A stretch of DNA of 21,945 nucleotides from a virus. The stretch is taken from IMG/VR virus record IMGVR_UViG_3300046000_005764, positions 1 to 21,945 of that record; one strand, given 5' to 3'. The position numbers were made by a program, and so were the translations under genes. Positions 1 to 8,225 of this stretch are shown piece after piece (within the stretch, counting starts at the first letter, position 1; each line of letters starts with the position of its first letter). The notes beneath the pieces are model-generated. The model made no database searches. It was given only the letters and a program-made list of their open reading frames with translations, and was not told where the DNA came from.

Positions 1-446
1 ACTAATTTACGCGTCATGAAACGAATTTTTACAGTTTTACCACTTGCTGGTAATTTAACTGTTAAGTTTGCCTCTTCCGGTAATTCTTTGGTATCCAATT
101 CGGTTAAATCTACTGCGTGATCTTGTTGCGTATTACACTTTGGACAAGTAACTGATAATTCATAATCTTTACCATATCCAAGAATACGTGCGGCAACCAT
201 TACCGCGTTTAAATCACCAACCAAAAAATCTTCATGAGACACACCTTTTGTAACAATTAAACTATCGATTAGCTTATCCAGGACCACCCCCTTTTGGATA
301 AGATTAGTTGAGGTTAAAATATCTTCTTCTTTTGCAGTCATGTATTTTAATTCTACTTGACCCGTCGCCAACGGATGTCCTGTTGGATAAAATTTACCTT
401 TACTTGGTAAATCAATTACTTCACTATGATACATCTCGGAACTCAT
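1..446 (-). CDS. T4-type baseplate hub protein (gp26/gp51-like), C-terminus missing
   Basis: Partial gene running off the left edge; about 148 residues are visible. It starts at the ATG ending at 446, with an excellent AAGGAGG ribosome binding site (454-460) seven bases upstream. The visible protein opens with a short leader and then I-D-L-P-S-K-G-K-F-Y-P, followed by TAKEEDILTS, a K-G-V-V-L-D-K-L-I-D-S-L stretch, VGDLNAVMVAARILGYGKDY and a CPKC pair. That order (LPSKGxxYP, then TAxEEDIL, then ARxLGYGKDY, then CPxC) is what I know from the T4 baseplate family that includes gp26 and gp51 in T4-like phages, where the protein helps build the baseplate hub or central plug. It is the last gene in transcription order here, after the homing endonuclease. 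Family assignment is fairly firm; which T4 gene it corresponds to is not. Confidence 0.82.
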   Translation of the reverse strand, partial: MSSEMYHSEVIDLPSKGKFYPTGHPLATGQVELKYMTAKEEDILTSTNLIQKGVVLDKLIDSLIVTKGVSHEDFLVGDLNAVMVAARILGYGKDYELSVTCPKCNTQQDHAVDLTELDTKELPEEANLTVKLPASGKTVKIRFMTRKL

Positions 447-526
447 TGTGTAACCTCCTTAATTTTATTATACATCATATAAATATCTCTAATCCACATT
501 TTCGTCGGTAAACCGTTCGTTATATA

Positions 527-1108
527 TTACTCCACATCTGTATATTTTTTTCCTTTTTTAATACAAATTATTATTGTTCTTGAGACATTGAACATTTTTG
601 CAATAGTTCGATCACCAACTCCGGATTCTTTCAATTTTCTAATTTCTTTAACTTGATTATCTGTTAATTTTCTTAGTCCTTTTTCTCTAGTAAATTGAAT
701 TCGTTTTTCTGCTATTTTAGTTTTGTGTTCATTGGATAGATTCTTCCCTTCCCATGCTCTACCGGCGGATTTTTTCATTTTTTCAATAGTTTCTTTTTTA
801 TGTCGCCTATTTCTAAAACTAGCACCTGCTATCAACGCTACATTGAATAAAACACCAGTATTAATATATTTGTCCAATATCAGTTGCTCTTCTTTTAATA
901 ATTCCACAACATCACAATACTTAATTACTTCGTACTCAAAAGATTGCTCTCCGTACAAATTATAAGAATTTTGCATGTGTGGATTTGGGTGTTTATTTGC
1001 CCGTAACCGATTAAAGTGATATACTTTTCTACGGTTTAATTCTTGACTAGATCCAATATAAAACTTATTAGTGATTTCACAGGTAATTTTATATATTCCA
1101 CTATTCAT
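527..1108 (-). CDS. GIY-YIG homing endonuclease with NUMOD-type and HTH DNA-binding region
   Basis: 193 residues. The N-terminus (about 1-95) is a GIY-YIG nuclease domain: GIYKI at residues 4-8, YIGSS at 17-21, the conserved Arg in the RRK that follows, a Q-N-S-Y-N-L-Y-G-E-Q-S-F segment, and the Glu of KEEQLILDKY as likely metal ligand. Next come two basic NUMOD3-like pieces (KKETIEKMKKSAGR and SNEHKTKIAEKR) and a C-terminal helix-turn-helix resembling those that end phage GIY-YIG enzymes (LTDNQVKEIRKL ... RTIAKMFNVSRTII). Such enzymes are free-standing or intron-borne selfish nucleases that cut a related phage genome and spread by repair. Start at 1108 is supported by AAGGAGA upstream. I see no obvious intron or split gene next to it, so it looks like a free-standing copy between the helicase and the baseplate gene. 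Confidence 0.9.
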   Translation of the reverse strand: MNSGIYKITCEITNKFYIGSSQELNRRKVYHFNRLRANKHPNPHMQNSYNLYGEQSFEYEVIKYCDVVELLKEEQLILDKYINTGVLFNVALIAGASFRNRRHKKETIEKMKKSAGRAWEGKNLSNEHKTKIAEKRIQFTREKGLRKLTDNQVKEIRKLKESGVGDRTIAKMFNVSRTIIICIKKGKKYTDVE

Positions 1109-1144
1109 ATATTTCTCCTTTAATATAAATAGTAGGAATCCAAC

Positions 1145-3037
1145 CTATTCACTGGGTATTTCCTCAAGTTCTAATAGCCCGAAAGTTTTCATTCTACCTA
1201 TGAATTCTTTAAAAAATGACTTATTACTTTCAGGTGTAATCAATGCTCCGTCCACAATAAGGTCCGCCACCTGTTGTTTTTCTTTGAGAATGTCTCGCAT
1301 ATATTCGTCTATTGTATTTGGACAAATCATATAATATGCTTGAACTTGGTTGGTTTGTCCTATTCGGTGTGTACGATCCTCGGCCTGTTCATGGTTTGCT
1401 GGAACGAAATCCATGTCCAAAAATACAACGGTATCAATAACCTTTTGTAATCCATCAATACCCATACCAGCCGCTCGTAAACTAAATAGTCCAATTTTAG
1501 CTTGACCATTCGTTAATTTGTCAATAGTTTCTTGACGAGCATTTCTGTTCATTTCACCCGTTAATATTGCTGCTTTGTTTCCGTAGTGTTCTAGTAATAA
1601 TTTTAACGGATTTAAATAACAACTAAAGATAAGAATTGGACGATCATTATCCAAAAATTCATCAATCATTTCTATTAAACGAGGTAATTTCTTTTCAATT
1701 AAAAATGCTTGTAATTTTGGCATATGTGTAACTGACGGTCTACCTTCCAATTTCCAACGACCAAAAATATCTTGTAATAGTTTATGATATTGTTTTTGTT
1801 CGTCCTTGGTCAATTCTACATATAAATCATTTCGTTGTTTATTAGGTAATTCTGTTAGTACTTCACTTTTCTTACGACGAATGACCAAATCTTTGGTACG
1901 ATCATGCAGGTCTTGAAGATTTCTTGGTGCGTCACCTTTCCACCCACCGTATCGTTCTACGAAGTGGTAAAAATTATTAAATCGTTCTTTATCCAAGAAG
2001 TTTAACAAACTAAACGCTTCAATGGGACGAGACATAACAGGAGTACCTGTTAAGAAGATACTGTATTTGGTCTTAACCCCAGGATACTTTCGGCGTTCTT
2101 TATACGAACCCAAGATACTTTTTGCCCGAATAGTTTGACGATTCTTAAGATAGGTTGCTTCATCACACACTAACAAATCAAACTTTTGATCACGCAGCCA
2201 ATGGTTATTCTTAGCTACGGCATCGTAATGGGTTATGTGAAAGTTATTTTTTAAGTTTCCATCGTAAGTTTTACTATCCCATATCGTACTATCTTTTCCA
2301 GTAAATTTTTTAATTTCTCGTTGCCAATTAATTACCACGGATAATGGGCAAACAATTAGTGTTTTTAAATTGTGTAATTGAGCATATCCAATTGCTTGCG
2401 CCGTCTTACCAAGACCAGGCGCATCGGCGATAAGACATCGACCACCTGCTTTATCAATAAACTTCACCCCAATAGTTTGATAATTATATAAGGGTAATTT
2501 TAGTCCGGGTATTTTAAACTCCGTATCATCTTCTTGTTTTCGTATTTCATCTAAATCGTGACGACGAGTTTTTAACTCCTCCAATTTTTGTAATATATCG
2601 GATTTACATTTTGCGTCAGGAAACACCGTGAAAAACTTGGGTAAGTGTACAATTGGAAACTCCCAATGTTTTTCGTCATTGTTCCATTTTCTACCATCAA
2701 TTTCATATTTAAATCGTGCCAGTAAAGTTTTGTTATAGGGCATGATAACAGCCGCCGTCTTTTTATCAACTAAAATGACTTCGACTGTATTAGAATTAGT
2801 TTCTGGTAAATTTTTATAGGACAAATTAGGTGCGTTGGTTCGTGGTAAATCTAGGTCACCAATATCCTCACCCAATAGTGTTTTTGCCGCAGCAATTCGC
2901 CACACCTCTGGTAGTCCTTCTTGCCCAGACATCCACTCCAGATATGAAGGAACACTCCTTGCCGCATGTGCCAAGGAGTGTCCTTTAAATCGTCCCCAAG
3001 TAAAAATTACATTTTCACTCGTCGGATGTAAGTTCAT
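1145..3037 (-). CDS. SNF2-family DNA helicase/translocase with ExoX-C-like and HARP-like N-terminal regions
   Basis: About 630 residues from the chosen start. Order of parts: residues 11-36 (IFTWGRFKGHSLAHAA...P-S-Y-L-E-W-M) match the small G-x-x-K-G-x-x-L...P-x-Y-L-x-W module seen at the C-terminus of exonuclease X and in many phage proteins. Residues about 85-140 resemble the HARP domain of SMARCAL1-type annealing helicases (IMPYNKTLLARFK, then W-E-F-P). The SNF2 motor follows: Walker A APGLGKT (205-211), DEAT (292-295), LTGTP (329-333) and motif VI QAEDRTHRIGQ (551-561). It probably remodels forks or joint molecules in phage replication or recombination, the niche UvsW fills in T4. The frame is open to an ATG at 3097, but that would overlap the 71-residue gene by 83 bases. 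The ATGs at 3064 and 3037 overlap it less. None has a clear ribosome binding site; I prefer 3037, with translational coupling. Confidence 0.88.
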   Translation of the reverse strand: MNLHPTSENVIFTWGRFKGHSLAHAARSVPSYLEWMSGQEGLPEVWRIAAAKTLLGEDIGDLDLPRTNAPNLSYKNLPETNSNTVEVILVDKKTAAVIMPYNKTLLARFKYEIDGRKWNNDEKHWEFPIVHLPKFFTVFPDAKCKSDILQKLEELKTRRHDLDEIRKQEDDTEFKIPGLKLPLYNYQTIGVKFIDKAGGRCLIADAPGLGKTAQAIGYAQLHNLKTLIVCPLSVVINWQREIKKFTGKDSTIWDSKTYDGNLKNNFHITHYDAVAKNNHWLRDQKFDLLVCDEATYLKNRQTIRAKSILGSYKERRKYPGVKTKYSIFLTGTPVMSRPIEAFSLLNFLDKERFNNFYHFVERYGGWKGDAPRNLQDLHDRTKDLVIRRKKSEVLTELPNKQRNDLYVELTKDEQKQYHKLLQDIFGRWKLEGRPSVTHMPKLQAFLIEKKLPRLIEMIDEFLDNDRPILIFSCYLNPLKLLLEHYGNKAAILTGEMNRNARQETIDKLTNGQAKIGLFSLRAAGMGIDGLQKVIDTVVFLDMDFVPANHEQAEDRTHRIGQTNQVQAYYMICPNTIDEYMRDILKEKQQVADLIVDGALITPESNKSFFKEFIGRMKTFGLLELEEIPSE

Positions 3038-3230
3038 CTGGTTTTGTAGTTTGTATACGAACATATCGTAAATTATCCAAATCCAATCTCCATCCATCCG
3101 ATGGTAACAAATTTAACATTTGCATTAATTCTAAATTTGAATCGGTAATATTTTTTAATGAATGTTCCATTCTTTCTTTATGCGATTCAATTAATAATTT
3201 CACTGCCAATGGTACTGGAATCGTTTCCAT
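3015..3230 (-). CDS. Small protein of unknown function (71 residues)
   Basis: I do not recognise this protein. It is 71 residues, begins one base after the TAA of the methyltransferase gene (TAA-C-ATG), and has a GGAAGG ribosome binding site inside the end of that gene. Its end overlaps the start of the helicase by about 23 bases if the helicase begins at 3037. The tight spacing on both sides suggests a translated, coupled gene. The sequence looks helical in its first half (ESHKERMEHSLKNITDSN) and has a W-R-L-D-L-D-N-L-R-Y stretch near the end. No signal peptide, membrane span or Cys pair is visible. It could be a small accessory protein of the helicase, but only position supports that. Confidence 0.6.
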   Translation of the reverse strand: METIPVPLAVKLLIESHKERMEHSLKNITDSNLELMQMLNLLPSDGWRLDLDNLRYVRIQTTKPDELTSDE

Positions 3231-3231
3231 G

Positions 3232-4704
3232 TTATACCTTCCTTTTAAATAATTGTGCTATATCATCGTTGCGATGTACTACAGTGCCTGCGGGTTCCCA
3301 TTCTGTATCCAACCCCGTTAAGACCATCATATTATCAATGGTTTTATATTTTACAGTCCAATCACACGTTAGATTAATAAGTAGTAGATCTGTTTTTTCA
3401 TATAACTGTTTACGGAACGCATCTGCTTTTTCTTTCGATGTTTCCAACAAACGGCCTGGCATTAATAGTACTACACTATAATAATCTTCTTTCCATGTAT
3501 TCAAATCAAATATATCACCCATTGTGAAATATCCCCAATGTATTATCGTTGCCGCGGACATACATCGTTGACGATCCATTTCCACACCATGTGGAATCAA
3601 CTCCGTTTTATCACCAATCACGCGACCAAGTAACACACCATTACCACATCCCAAATCAAGTACATTTCCCGCAGGGATATACTTCATATCACCAATTGCA
3701 TCGGTAATAACTTCATGGAAATGATCCATTGCTTCCTTAAATCGGAAACCATTTTCTTCCCACACCGACGTATCTTCCAATGACTTAAAAAATGATTTGG
3801 TCGTAGTAATCGGTTTAATTTTAATTTTCTCATCCGACCAAGGATACATTGTACCCGACATTCCATCTTCTGGATATCCATGGCTATGTTTTTGCACCGT
3901 GTATTTCCACGGTGTCATATCCGTTCGGGATGAAATTTTATTGATAGGAGTTTTAATTTCCGCAATTCCATGTAATGCTGACCATTCAACTTGCCATGAC
4001 AGTAGTTCATAGATCCAATCTACTTGTTCAGTATATCCTAATTGACGACCCAACTCTGCCATTTTCACACCAATATCTTGTGTGTGAGTACAATTAAACG
4101 AACATGGTAAATGTGATACTAATCGTACACCCTGCCATCTCCACAAAATATTACATTCAGGTGGTGTGTCTTCCTTAATATGGATAATTTTATCGTCGTT
4201 TGCTAATTGTAATTTATCAGCTGCCATGACCCACGAAGTGTCTACAAATTTCTGATCCACCCAATACTTCGTGTAAAAATCTATACAACACGGTGGATAC
4301 CCTAACAATGCACCAACTCTACGGTTATTCAAAGGAGTGGTATTCCATACATCATACCATTCCTTTGCCAATTCTTCCGACTTGGTAAAAACAACACGAA
4401 GTCGATAGGGTTTGCCTGGTTGATATGATTGTGATGTAGATGAATATGTAGTTGACATACCTTCCTTTGCCAACGGTACAATCATAACACCATATTGTTT
4501 ATATTCTTCAACCAATGTACTTAGTTCATCCGAATTAATAATGTCTAATGTACTTGGTCGTATATCGTGAACAACAGACATTCGTTCAATATGTTTCCAC
4601 GCCGAAGATATTGAAGATAATATGGGTTCGTATTTATTTTTATTTTCAATACTGGTCCACTGCACCCGTGTCCAGTCTGGTAATACTGTATTTAGTCTTT
4701 GCAT
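3232..4704 (-). CDS. DUF483-like Cys-rich domain fused to a class I SAM methyltransferase
   Basis: 490 residues with two parts. The N-terminal part (to about residue 230) has GYPPCC at 135-140 and PCSFNC at 200-205, with another Cys at 184. The G-Y-P-x-C-C signature resembles the DUF483 family, which has no established reaction. These Cys could hold a metal or Fe-S centre, but that is inference. The C-terminal part (about 300-490) is a Rossmann methyltransferase: motif I VLDLGCGNG at 348-356, an acidic E-M-D at the end of strand 2 (375-377) and an M-G-D-I-F-D motif near 395-400. The substrate is unknown. It lies 17 bases after the 122-residue gene and one base before the 71-residue gene, in one run with the radical SAM enzyme, so modification of the same target is plausible. 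Its ribosome binding site is weak (AGG close to the ATG). Confidence 0.8.
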   Translation of the reverse strand: MQRLNTVLPDWTRVQWTSIENKNKYEPILSSISSAWKHIERMSVVHDIRPSTLDIINSDELSTLVEEYKQYGVMIVPLAKEGMSTTYSSTSQSYQPGKPYRLRVVFTKSEELAKEWYDVWNTTPLNNRRVGALLGYPPCCIDFYTKYWVDQKFVDTSWVMAADKLQLANDDKIIHIKEDTPPECNILWRWQGVRLVSHLPCSFNCTHTQDIGVKMAELGRQLGYTEQVDWIYELLSWQVEWSALHGIAEIKTPINKISSRTDMTPWKYTVQKHSHGYPEDGMSGTMYPWSDEKIKIKPITTTKSFFKSLEDTSVWEENGFRFKEAMDHFHEVITDAIGDMKYIPAGNVLDLGCGNGVLLGRVIGDKTELIPHGVEMDRQRCMSAATIIHWGYFTMGDIFDLNTWKEDYYSVVLLMPGRLLETSKEKADAFRKQLYEKTDLLLINLTCDWTVKYKTIDNMMVLTGLDTEWEPAGTVVHRNDDIAQLFKRKV

Positions 4705-4721
4705 AGCCTATTTGTTGAATA

Positions 4722-5090
4722 TCAAATGTTGAGTTTACTTTTTTCTTCAGTAATTAGTTGTTGTAAAAATGATTTCCATTCTAAATTTGCTGAAGTTTCT
4801 GGTACGGTATTATTGTTATCTAGTGAACCAAACTGTGCTTCCCATGCACGACGATATTCTCCAGTTTCATCCACATGATCTGCGTGTTGATTACCGTATT
4901 CATCGGTAAACTTAAATTTTGGATGCTCCCCGCGTGATGGAATTTCTTGCACTGGTATTTCGTGTGGTGCTCGAAATTCTTCTGGTAGTTCTAACAACAC
5001 TCCACTTTCCCACAAATCGTTTATTACTTTAAATCGTTGCGAATAGGCACCACTTGTATCTACGTGGTCGGCATGTAATCCAGTTTGCAT
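4722..5090 (-). CDS. Protein with two HADHVD motifs, possible radical SAM partner or substrate (122 residues)
   Basis: No family recognised. The protein carries HADHVDTSGAY at residues 6-16 and HADHVDETGEY at 69-79. The same motif (HADHTDATGKY) ends the radical SAM protein encoded 19 bases upstream. After each motif comes an aromatic/charged stretch ending near F or F-G. Between the motifs is a proline- and glutamate-rich linker; the C-terminus (E-W-K-S-F-L-Q-Q-L-I-T-E-E) looks helical. Start at 5090 has GAGG nine bases upstream. Because each motif is two H-x-D units in a row, and H-x-[D/N] is the unit of the repeat proteins just upstream, I suggest it is a precursor, scaffold or adaptor of the radical SAM system. 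It could instead be a small fibre-associated protein that shares a structural motif. Confidence 0.7.
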   Translation of the reverse strand: MQTGLHADHVDTSGAYSQRFKVINDLWESGVLLELPEEFRAPHEIPVQEIPSRGEHPKFKFTDEYGNQHADHVDETGEYRRAWEAQFGSLDNNNTVPETSANLEWKSFLQQLITEEKSKLNI

Positions 5091-5109
5091 ATTATATATC
5101 CTCGTGTTG

Positions 5110-6411
5110 TTATAGTTCTAAACCAAATTTTTCAAAAAATTCTTGTCTGTATTTACCAGTTGCATCTGTATGGTCGGCGTGGGGAACTACATCTCCGAGT
5201 TTCATTCTATTTAACTGATTTGTTATGTATCGTTCTATATCAAATTTACCTTCCAAGTGTTTGGTAATTTGCGTGAGTCGTAATTCGACTCCTTTACTAA
5301 ATCCATGTAGCATAACTTCTTCATATTTCTTTAAATTTGGATGGAGTGAAAAGGGTTGTTGACCTTTTTTCAACATCAATTTTTCATACATGCTAAATAA
5401 TGTTTTCCAATTTAAACAAGTATCAGTTTTATTTCTCCAATCCATGTCGATTCCAGTACCAGGACAATGCCCCTTACACATAAGGAAAAATCTACAGCCT
5501 TGACATCCACCATGTTCTTCTGGCGTGTGGTATAACGCTAATTGTCGTTCGTATCCATCGTATTGTGCTTTGATCCAATTAATACCGTCTTTATTACCTC
5601 GACCACAATTCGATTGATTCCCTTGCGAATCAATTCCTTGCACGGCATGTGTAGTGTACGGATCACATGGGCGAAATGTACATGTTGCGGAATCATCATT
5701 AATCTTCATCATACCATCGATGTCACGGAACAAATCAAAAGTAAATCGTCCCTTTAATTCCGTTAATTCAAATTCCCACATGTCCAATAGAAATTCTACA
5801 TTTTGTTCTGGTGTTAATGCCAGCGTTTCTCCCACTGCATTATGATCAATTTCCAATGGATGTAATCGTGCACCGTCAACTCCCCACGACCGTAGTTCGT
5901 GAATCCAATTTCTAAATCGTTCACGATATTTTGGTAAACCATTCTTTTTATGAATAGTAATAATCAAACCCATGGAAATTTTTTCATCCAATAGACGCTT
6001 AATAGCTGTCATGGATTTTTTGGTCAGTTCACGAGTTTTCTCTAATGAACCAGCCCATCTAGTGTCATTCATATCATCAGGACCATCAACCGATATACCT
6101 ACATGTACTTTGTAGTTTTTAAACATTTCTATATGACGATCAGTAATTAGAGTTCCATTGGTCTGAATACCATTTGCCCCGTATTTTTCAAATCCCCATT
6201 TAAAAATAGTTTCTAAGTCATCGATATCAGTTAATAATGGTTCACCACCAAATAATATAAACGGTCCGCCTTCCTTTTCCAATCCGGCTAACATTTTTTC
6301 AACTGAATATGTCTTATGTCGAAAGTTTCCAGCATCACGCATGGGATGTTCATAACAATATGGACAACTTAAATTACATACTACTCCTACTGGTTCCAAT
6401 TCAATTGTCAT
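5110..6411 (-). CDS. Radical SAM/SPASM peptide-modifying enzyme
   Basis: 433 residues. The radical SAM cluster motif C-x3-C-x2-C is at C12, C16 and C19, followed by GGEP at 55-58, TNGTL at 84-88 and SVDGP at 107-111. The C-terminal half fits the SPASM consensus: C249-x14-G264-x4-C269, gap, C303-x2-C306-x5-C312-x3-C316, gap, C332. All seven expected Cys are present, so it should bind auxiliary [4Fe-4S] clusters in addition to the SAM cluster. Known relatives modify peptides or proteins (anaerobic sulfatase maturases, PqqE, RiPP thioether and C-C crosslinking enzymes). The last 25 residues carry HADHTDATGKY (411-421), a tail not usual for the family and shared with the next gene. It starts 59 bases after the H-x-D repeat protein, with GAGG upstream. 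The fold is firm; the exact reaction is unknown. Confidence 0.93.
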   Translation of the reverse strand: MTIELEPVGVVCNLSCPYCYEHPMRDAGNFRHKTYSVEKMLAGLEKEGGPFILFGGEPLLTDIDDLETIFKWGFEKYGANGIQTNGTLITDRHIEMFKNYKVHVGISVDGPDDMNDTRWAGSLEKTRELTKKSMTAIKRLLDEKISMGLIITIHKKNGLPKYRERFRNWIHELRSWGVDGARLHPLEIDHNAVGETLALTPEQNVEFLLDMWEFELTELKGRFTFDLFRDIDGMMKINDDSATCTFRPCDPYTTHAVQGIDSQGNQSNCGRGNKDGINWIKAQYDGYERQLALYHTPEEHGGCQGCRFFLMCKGHCPGTGIDMDWRNKTDTCLNWKTLFSMYEKLMLKKGQQPFSLHPNLKKYEEVMLHGFSKGVELRLTQITKHLEGKFDIERYITNQLNRMKLGDVVPHADHTDATGKYRQEFFEKFGLEL

Positions 6412-6469
6412 GTAAATAAAACCTCGTTTAATAAATCAAAATGTAATATACTCATTCAACACTAATTTG

Positions 6470-7336
6470 TCAAGCCCCAACTAACACAGGTTGATCACTA
6501 TGTGGAGTGGTTGCATCACTATGACTTGCGGAGGTGGTACCGTCACTGTGTGGTGTGGTTGCATTGCTGTGACTTGCGGTGGTAGTTCCGTCACTATGTG
6601 GGGTGGTTACATTCGTGTGACTTCCCACGATATCACTATGACTTAGTGGTGTGGTGTCATTCGTGTGCGTTGCAGTTACATTGGAGTGGGTGACCGGCGT
6701 GGTCGCATCACCATGGGCTCCAGGGTTAACCGTGTTCGCGTGGCTTGCTGGCACATCAGTGTGAGGAAATGGTGTATTACCATGTGGCGTGGTGCCATCA
6801 CTATGCGTGGGCGTGTCGGTGAAGTCACTATGACTTCCGCCGGCGCTGCTGTCACTGTGAGGTGCATAACTATCAGAATGACTTGCCGGTGTGGTGCCAT
6901 CACTATGTGCAGTGGTTGCATTTGTGTGACTTGAAACGGTATTACCGTGGCTTGCTGCTGTTGTTGCATTCGTGTGACTTGCCACAATATCAGAATGACT
7001 TGCCGGGGTGGTTACATCGGTGTGACTTGATGCCACATCCGTATGGCCTCGACGTTTATTCGTCGTGGTGGAAATCCAATGCCAAAAGGTACTTTCCGAC
7101 CACACTGATCCTGGTTTTGCACCACCCACAGCGCCCAAATCTGTACTCGCAATGTATCTGTCCGTTCCCGTAGCGTCAATATAATGAAAGTCATTTCCAT
7201 CAACCCACACAGAACCAAGTTTTGCACCGGCGGGAGTACCTGCCGATGTACCAATATAGTAGTATTCTACATTGGTATTATCTATAAAATGAAATTCTGT
7301 TCCACTAACCCATATACTACCTGGTGCCTTTGCCAT
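6470..7336 (-). CDS. H-x-[D/N] repeat protein with three G-S-[IV]-W modules, probable tail-fibre component
   Basis: 288 residues. Residues 5-90 hold three copies of a module of about 35 residues: PGSIWVSGTEFHFID (5-19), LGSVWVDGNDFHYID (40-54) and a degenerate PGSVWSESTFWHWI (75-88). From residue 98 to 281 the protein is only H-x-[D/N] repeats, 24 by my count, mostly HSD, HTN, HSN and HTD, joined by A/T/P/S linkers such as ATTP and GTTPAS. There is no Cys and no [CS]-x-P-x-R sulfatase-type motif in the array. No signal peptide is seen. GGAG lies upstream of the start. It lies downstream of the collagen-like genes and immediately upstream of the radical SAM gene, so it is a candidate substrate. 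A metal-binding trimeric fibre shaft is an alternative role that does not exclude modification. Confidence 0.85.
   Translation of the reverse strand: MAKAPGSIWVSGTEFHFIDNTNVEYYYIGTSAGTPAGAKLGSVWVDGNDFHYIDATGTDRYIASTDLGAVGGAKPGSVWSESTFWHWISTTTNKRRGHTDVASSHTDVTTPASHSDIVASHTNATTAASHGNTVSSHTNATTAHSDGTTPASHSDSYAPHSDSSAGGSHSDFTDTPTHSDGTTPHGNTPFPHTDVPASHANTVNPGAHGDATTPVTHSNVTATHTNDTTPLSHSDIVGSHTNVTTPHSDGTTTASHSNATTPHSDGTTSASHSDATTPHSDQPVLVGA
6494..7045 (-). repeat. H-x-[D/N] coding repeat array, 24 units
   Basis: Array inside the 288-residue protein. Histidines are mostly 6-10 residues apart. The third position of every unit is Asp or Asn; the second is usually Ser or Thr, sometimes Gly or Ala. At the DNA level HSD is often CAT AGT GAT and HTN often CAC ACG AAT, so the same ten-base words recur, which points to growth by duplication. 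Confidence 0.9.
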
Positions 7337-7374
7337 GTTTTACTCCAATATAATCAATTCACTTGTATACATAT

Positions 7375-8223
7375 TTAGATTGTAGGGGGACAGTTAAAAG
7401 AACCACCACAACCTGTTGGTAATGTTGCACATACCAACCCGTAGATCGATGTGTTTGTGGGGGTTAAACTGATACAGGTAACTGTACCTGGTGGGCATCC
7501 CGCATCCACCCCACGTAGACCCAGTGAACCAGATGGTCCTTGCACACCACTACTTCCACTCACACCAGCAGATCCAGATGCAGGGGAATCTGCCGTTGGC
7601 CCCGTTGGTCCTACTGGTCCTGTTGCTCCTTGTGGTCCTGTTGGACCTGTTCCACCTGTGGTTTGTGGTCCAATTAGTCCTTGTGGTCCCGTTGGTCCTA
7701 CAACATTCGTTAATCCTGTTGCTCCTGTAGGGCCATCGACACCAGCTACCAATCCCGTTGCTCCTTGTGGACCTGTTGGACCTGTTGGCCCCGAAACTCC
7801 TTGCACACCAGTACTTCCCGATACCAACGAGGCAATCCCCACCGGTCCAGTAACTCCTGTTAGTCCAATAACTCCTGTTGCACCAGTTGGTCCCGATGCA
7901 CCAGTTGGACCTGTAGATCCTGTTGGCCCTGTTATTCCCGTAATACCTGTTATACCGATAATTCCCGTAGGACCAGTTGAACCTACTCCAGTTGGACCTG
8001 TTGCACCAGTTGGTCCTGTGGGTCCTGTAGACCCCGATGTTGCTACACCAAGTATTCCTTGTGGACCTGTTGGTCCAATACTACCAATTGGTCCTGTTGC
8101 TCCCGACGCAAATGATGCGGTTAGTACATTAGCATTAATTGCAATACTTGCGGTAAGCGCATACTTTGCGGCACGTGCTATACTTGCTGTCGTCGGTGTA
8201 CCTAACGGAAAATATCGTGGCAT
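7375..8223 (-). CDS. Collagen-like tail-fibre protein with Cys-rich C-terminus
   Basis: 282 residues. The N-terminus ([14 protein letters not shown]) is paralogous to those of the two collagen-like proteins upstream and is followed by an A/S/T-rich stretch ending TASFAS. Residues 41-240 are Gly-x-y repeats dominated by G-P-T and G-A-T, with short interruptions. The last 40 residues contain five Cys (243, 250, 265, 272, 278), absent from the repeats, and end S-F-N-C-P-P-T-I. Collagen-like repeats in phage proteins form trimeric shafts of fibres or appendages, so this is probably a fibre with a small disulphide- or metal-stabilised tip. Its ATG lies two bases after the TAA of the chimeric gene upstream and has only a weak ribosome binding site, suggesting translational coupling. 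Confidence 0.87.
   Translation of the reverse strand: MPRYFPLGTPTTASIARAAKYALTASIAINANVLTASFASGATGPIGSIGPTGPQGILGVATSGSTGPTGPTGATGPTGVGSTGPTGIIGITGITGITGPTGSTGPTGASGPTGATGVIGLTGVTGPVGIASLVSGSTGVQGVSGPTGPTGPQGATGLVAGVDGPTGATGLTNVVGPTGPQGLIGPQTTGGTGPTGPQGATGPVGPTGPTADSPASGSAGVSGSSGVQGPSGSLGLRGVDAGCPPGTVTCISLTPTNTSIYGLVCATLPTGCGGSFNCPPTI
7507..8103 (-). repeat. Collagen-like Gly-x-y repeats
   Basis: About 200 residues of Gly-Pro-Thr-type triplets inside the 282-residue protein. The DNA is a run of short GGA/GGT-CC words whose reverse strand also stays open and encodes P-V-G-P repeats. Confidence 0.9.
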
Positions 8224-8225
8224 AG

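Noticed and set aside
308-511. Plus-strand 67-residue frame at the left edge
   Set aside because: Antisense to the baseplate gene, which has a perfect ribosome binding site and family motifs.
478-1131. T4 late promoters (TATAAATA) for plus-strand genes at 478-485 and 1124-1131
   Set aside because: No plus-strand gene with coding character follows either site.
3038-3097. Longer helicase start at 3097
   Set aside because: It would add 20 residues lying over the 71-residue gene, has no ribosome binding site, and the conserved ExoX-C-like module begins only after the Met at 3037.
5110-6411. Radical SAM enzyme as a plain sulfatase maturase
   Set aside because: No sulfatase gene and no [CS]-x-P-x-R target motif in the neighbouring proteins; the SPASM signature alone does not decide the substrate.
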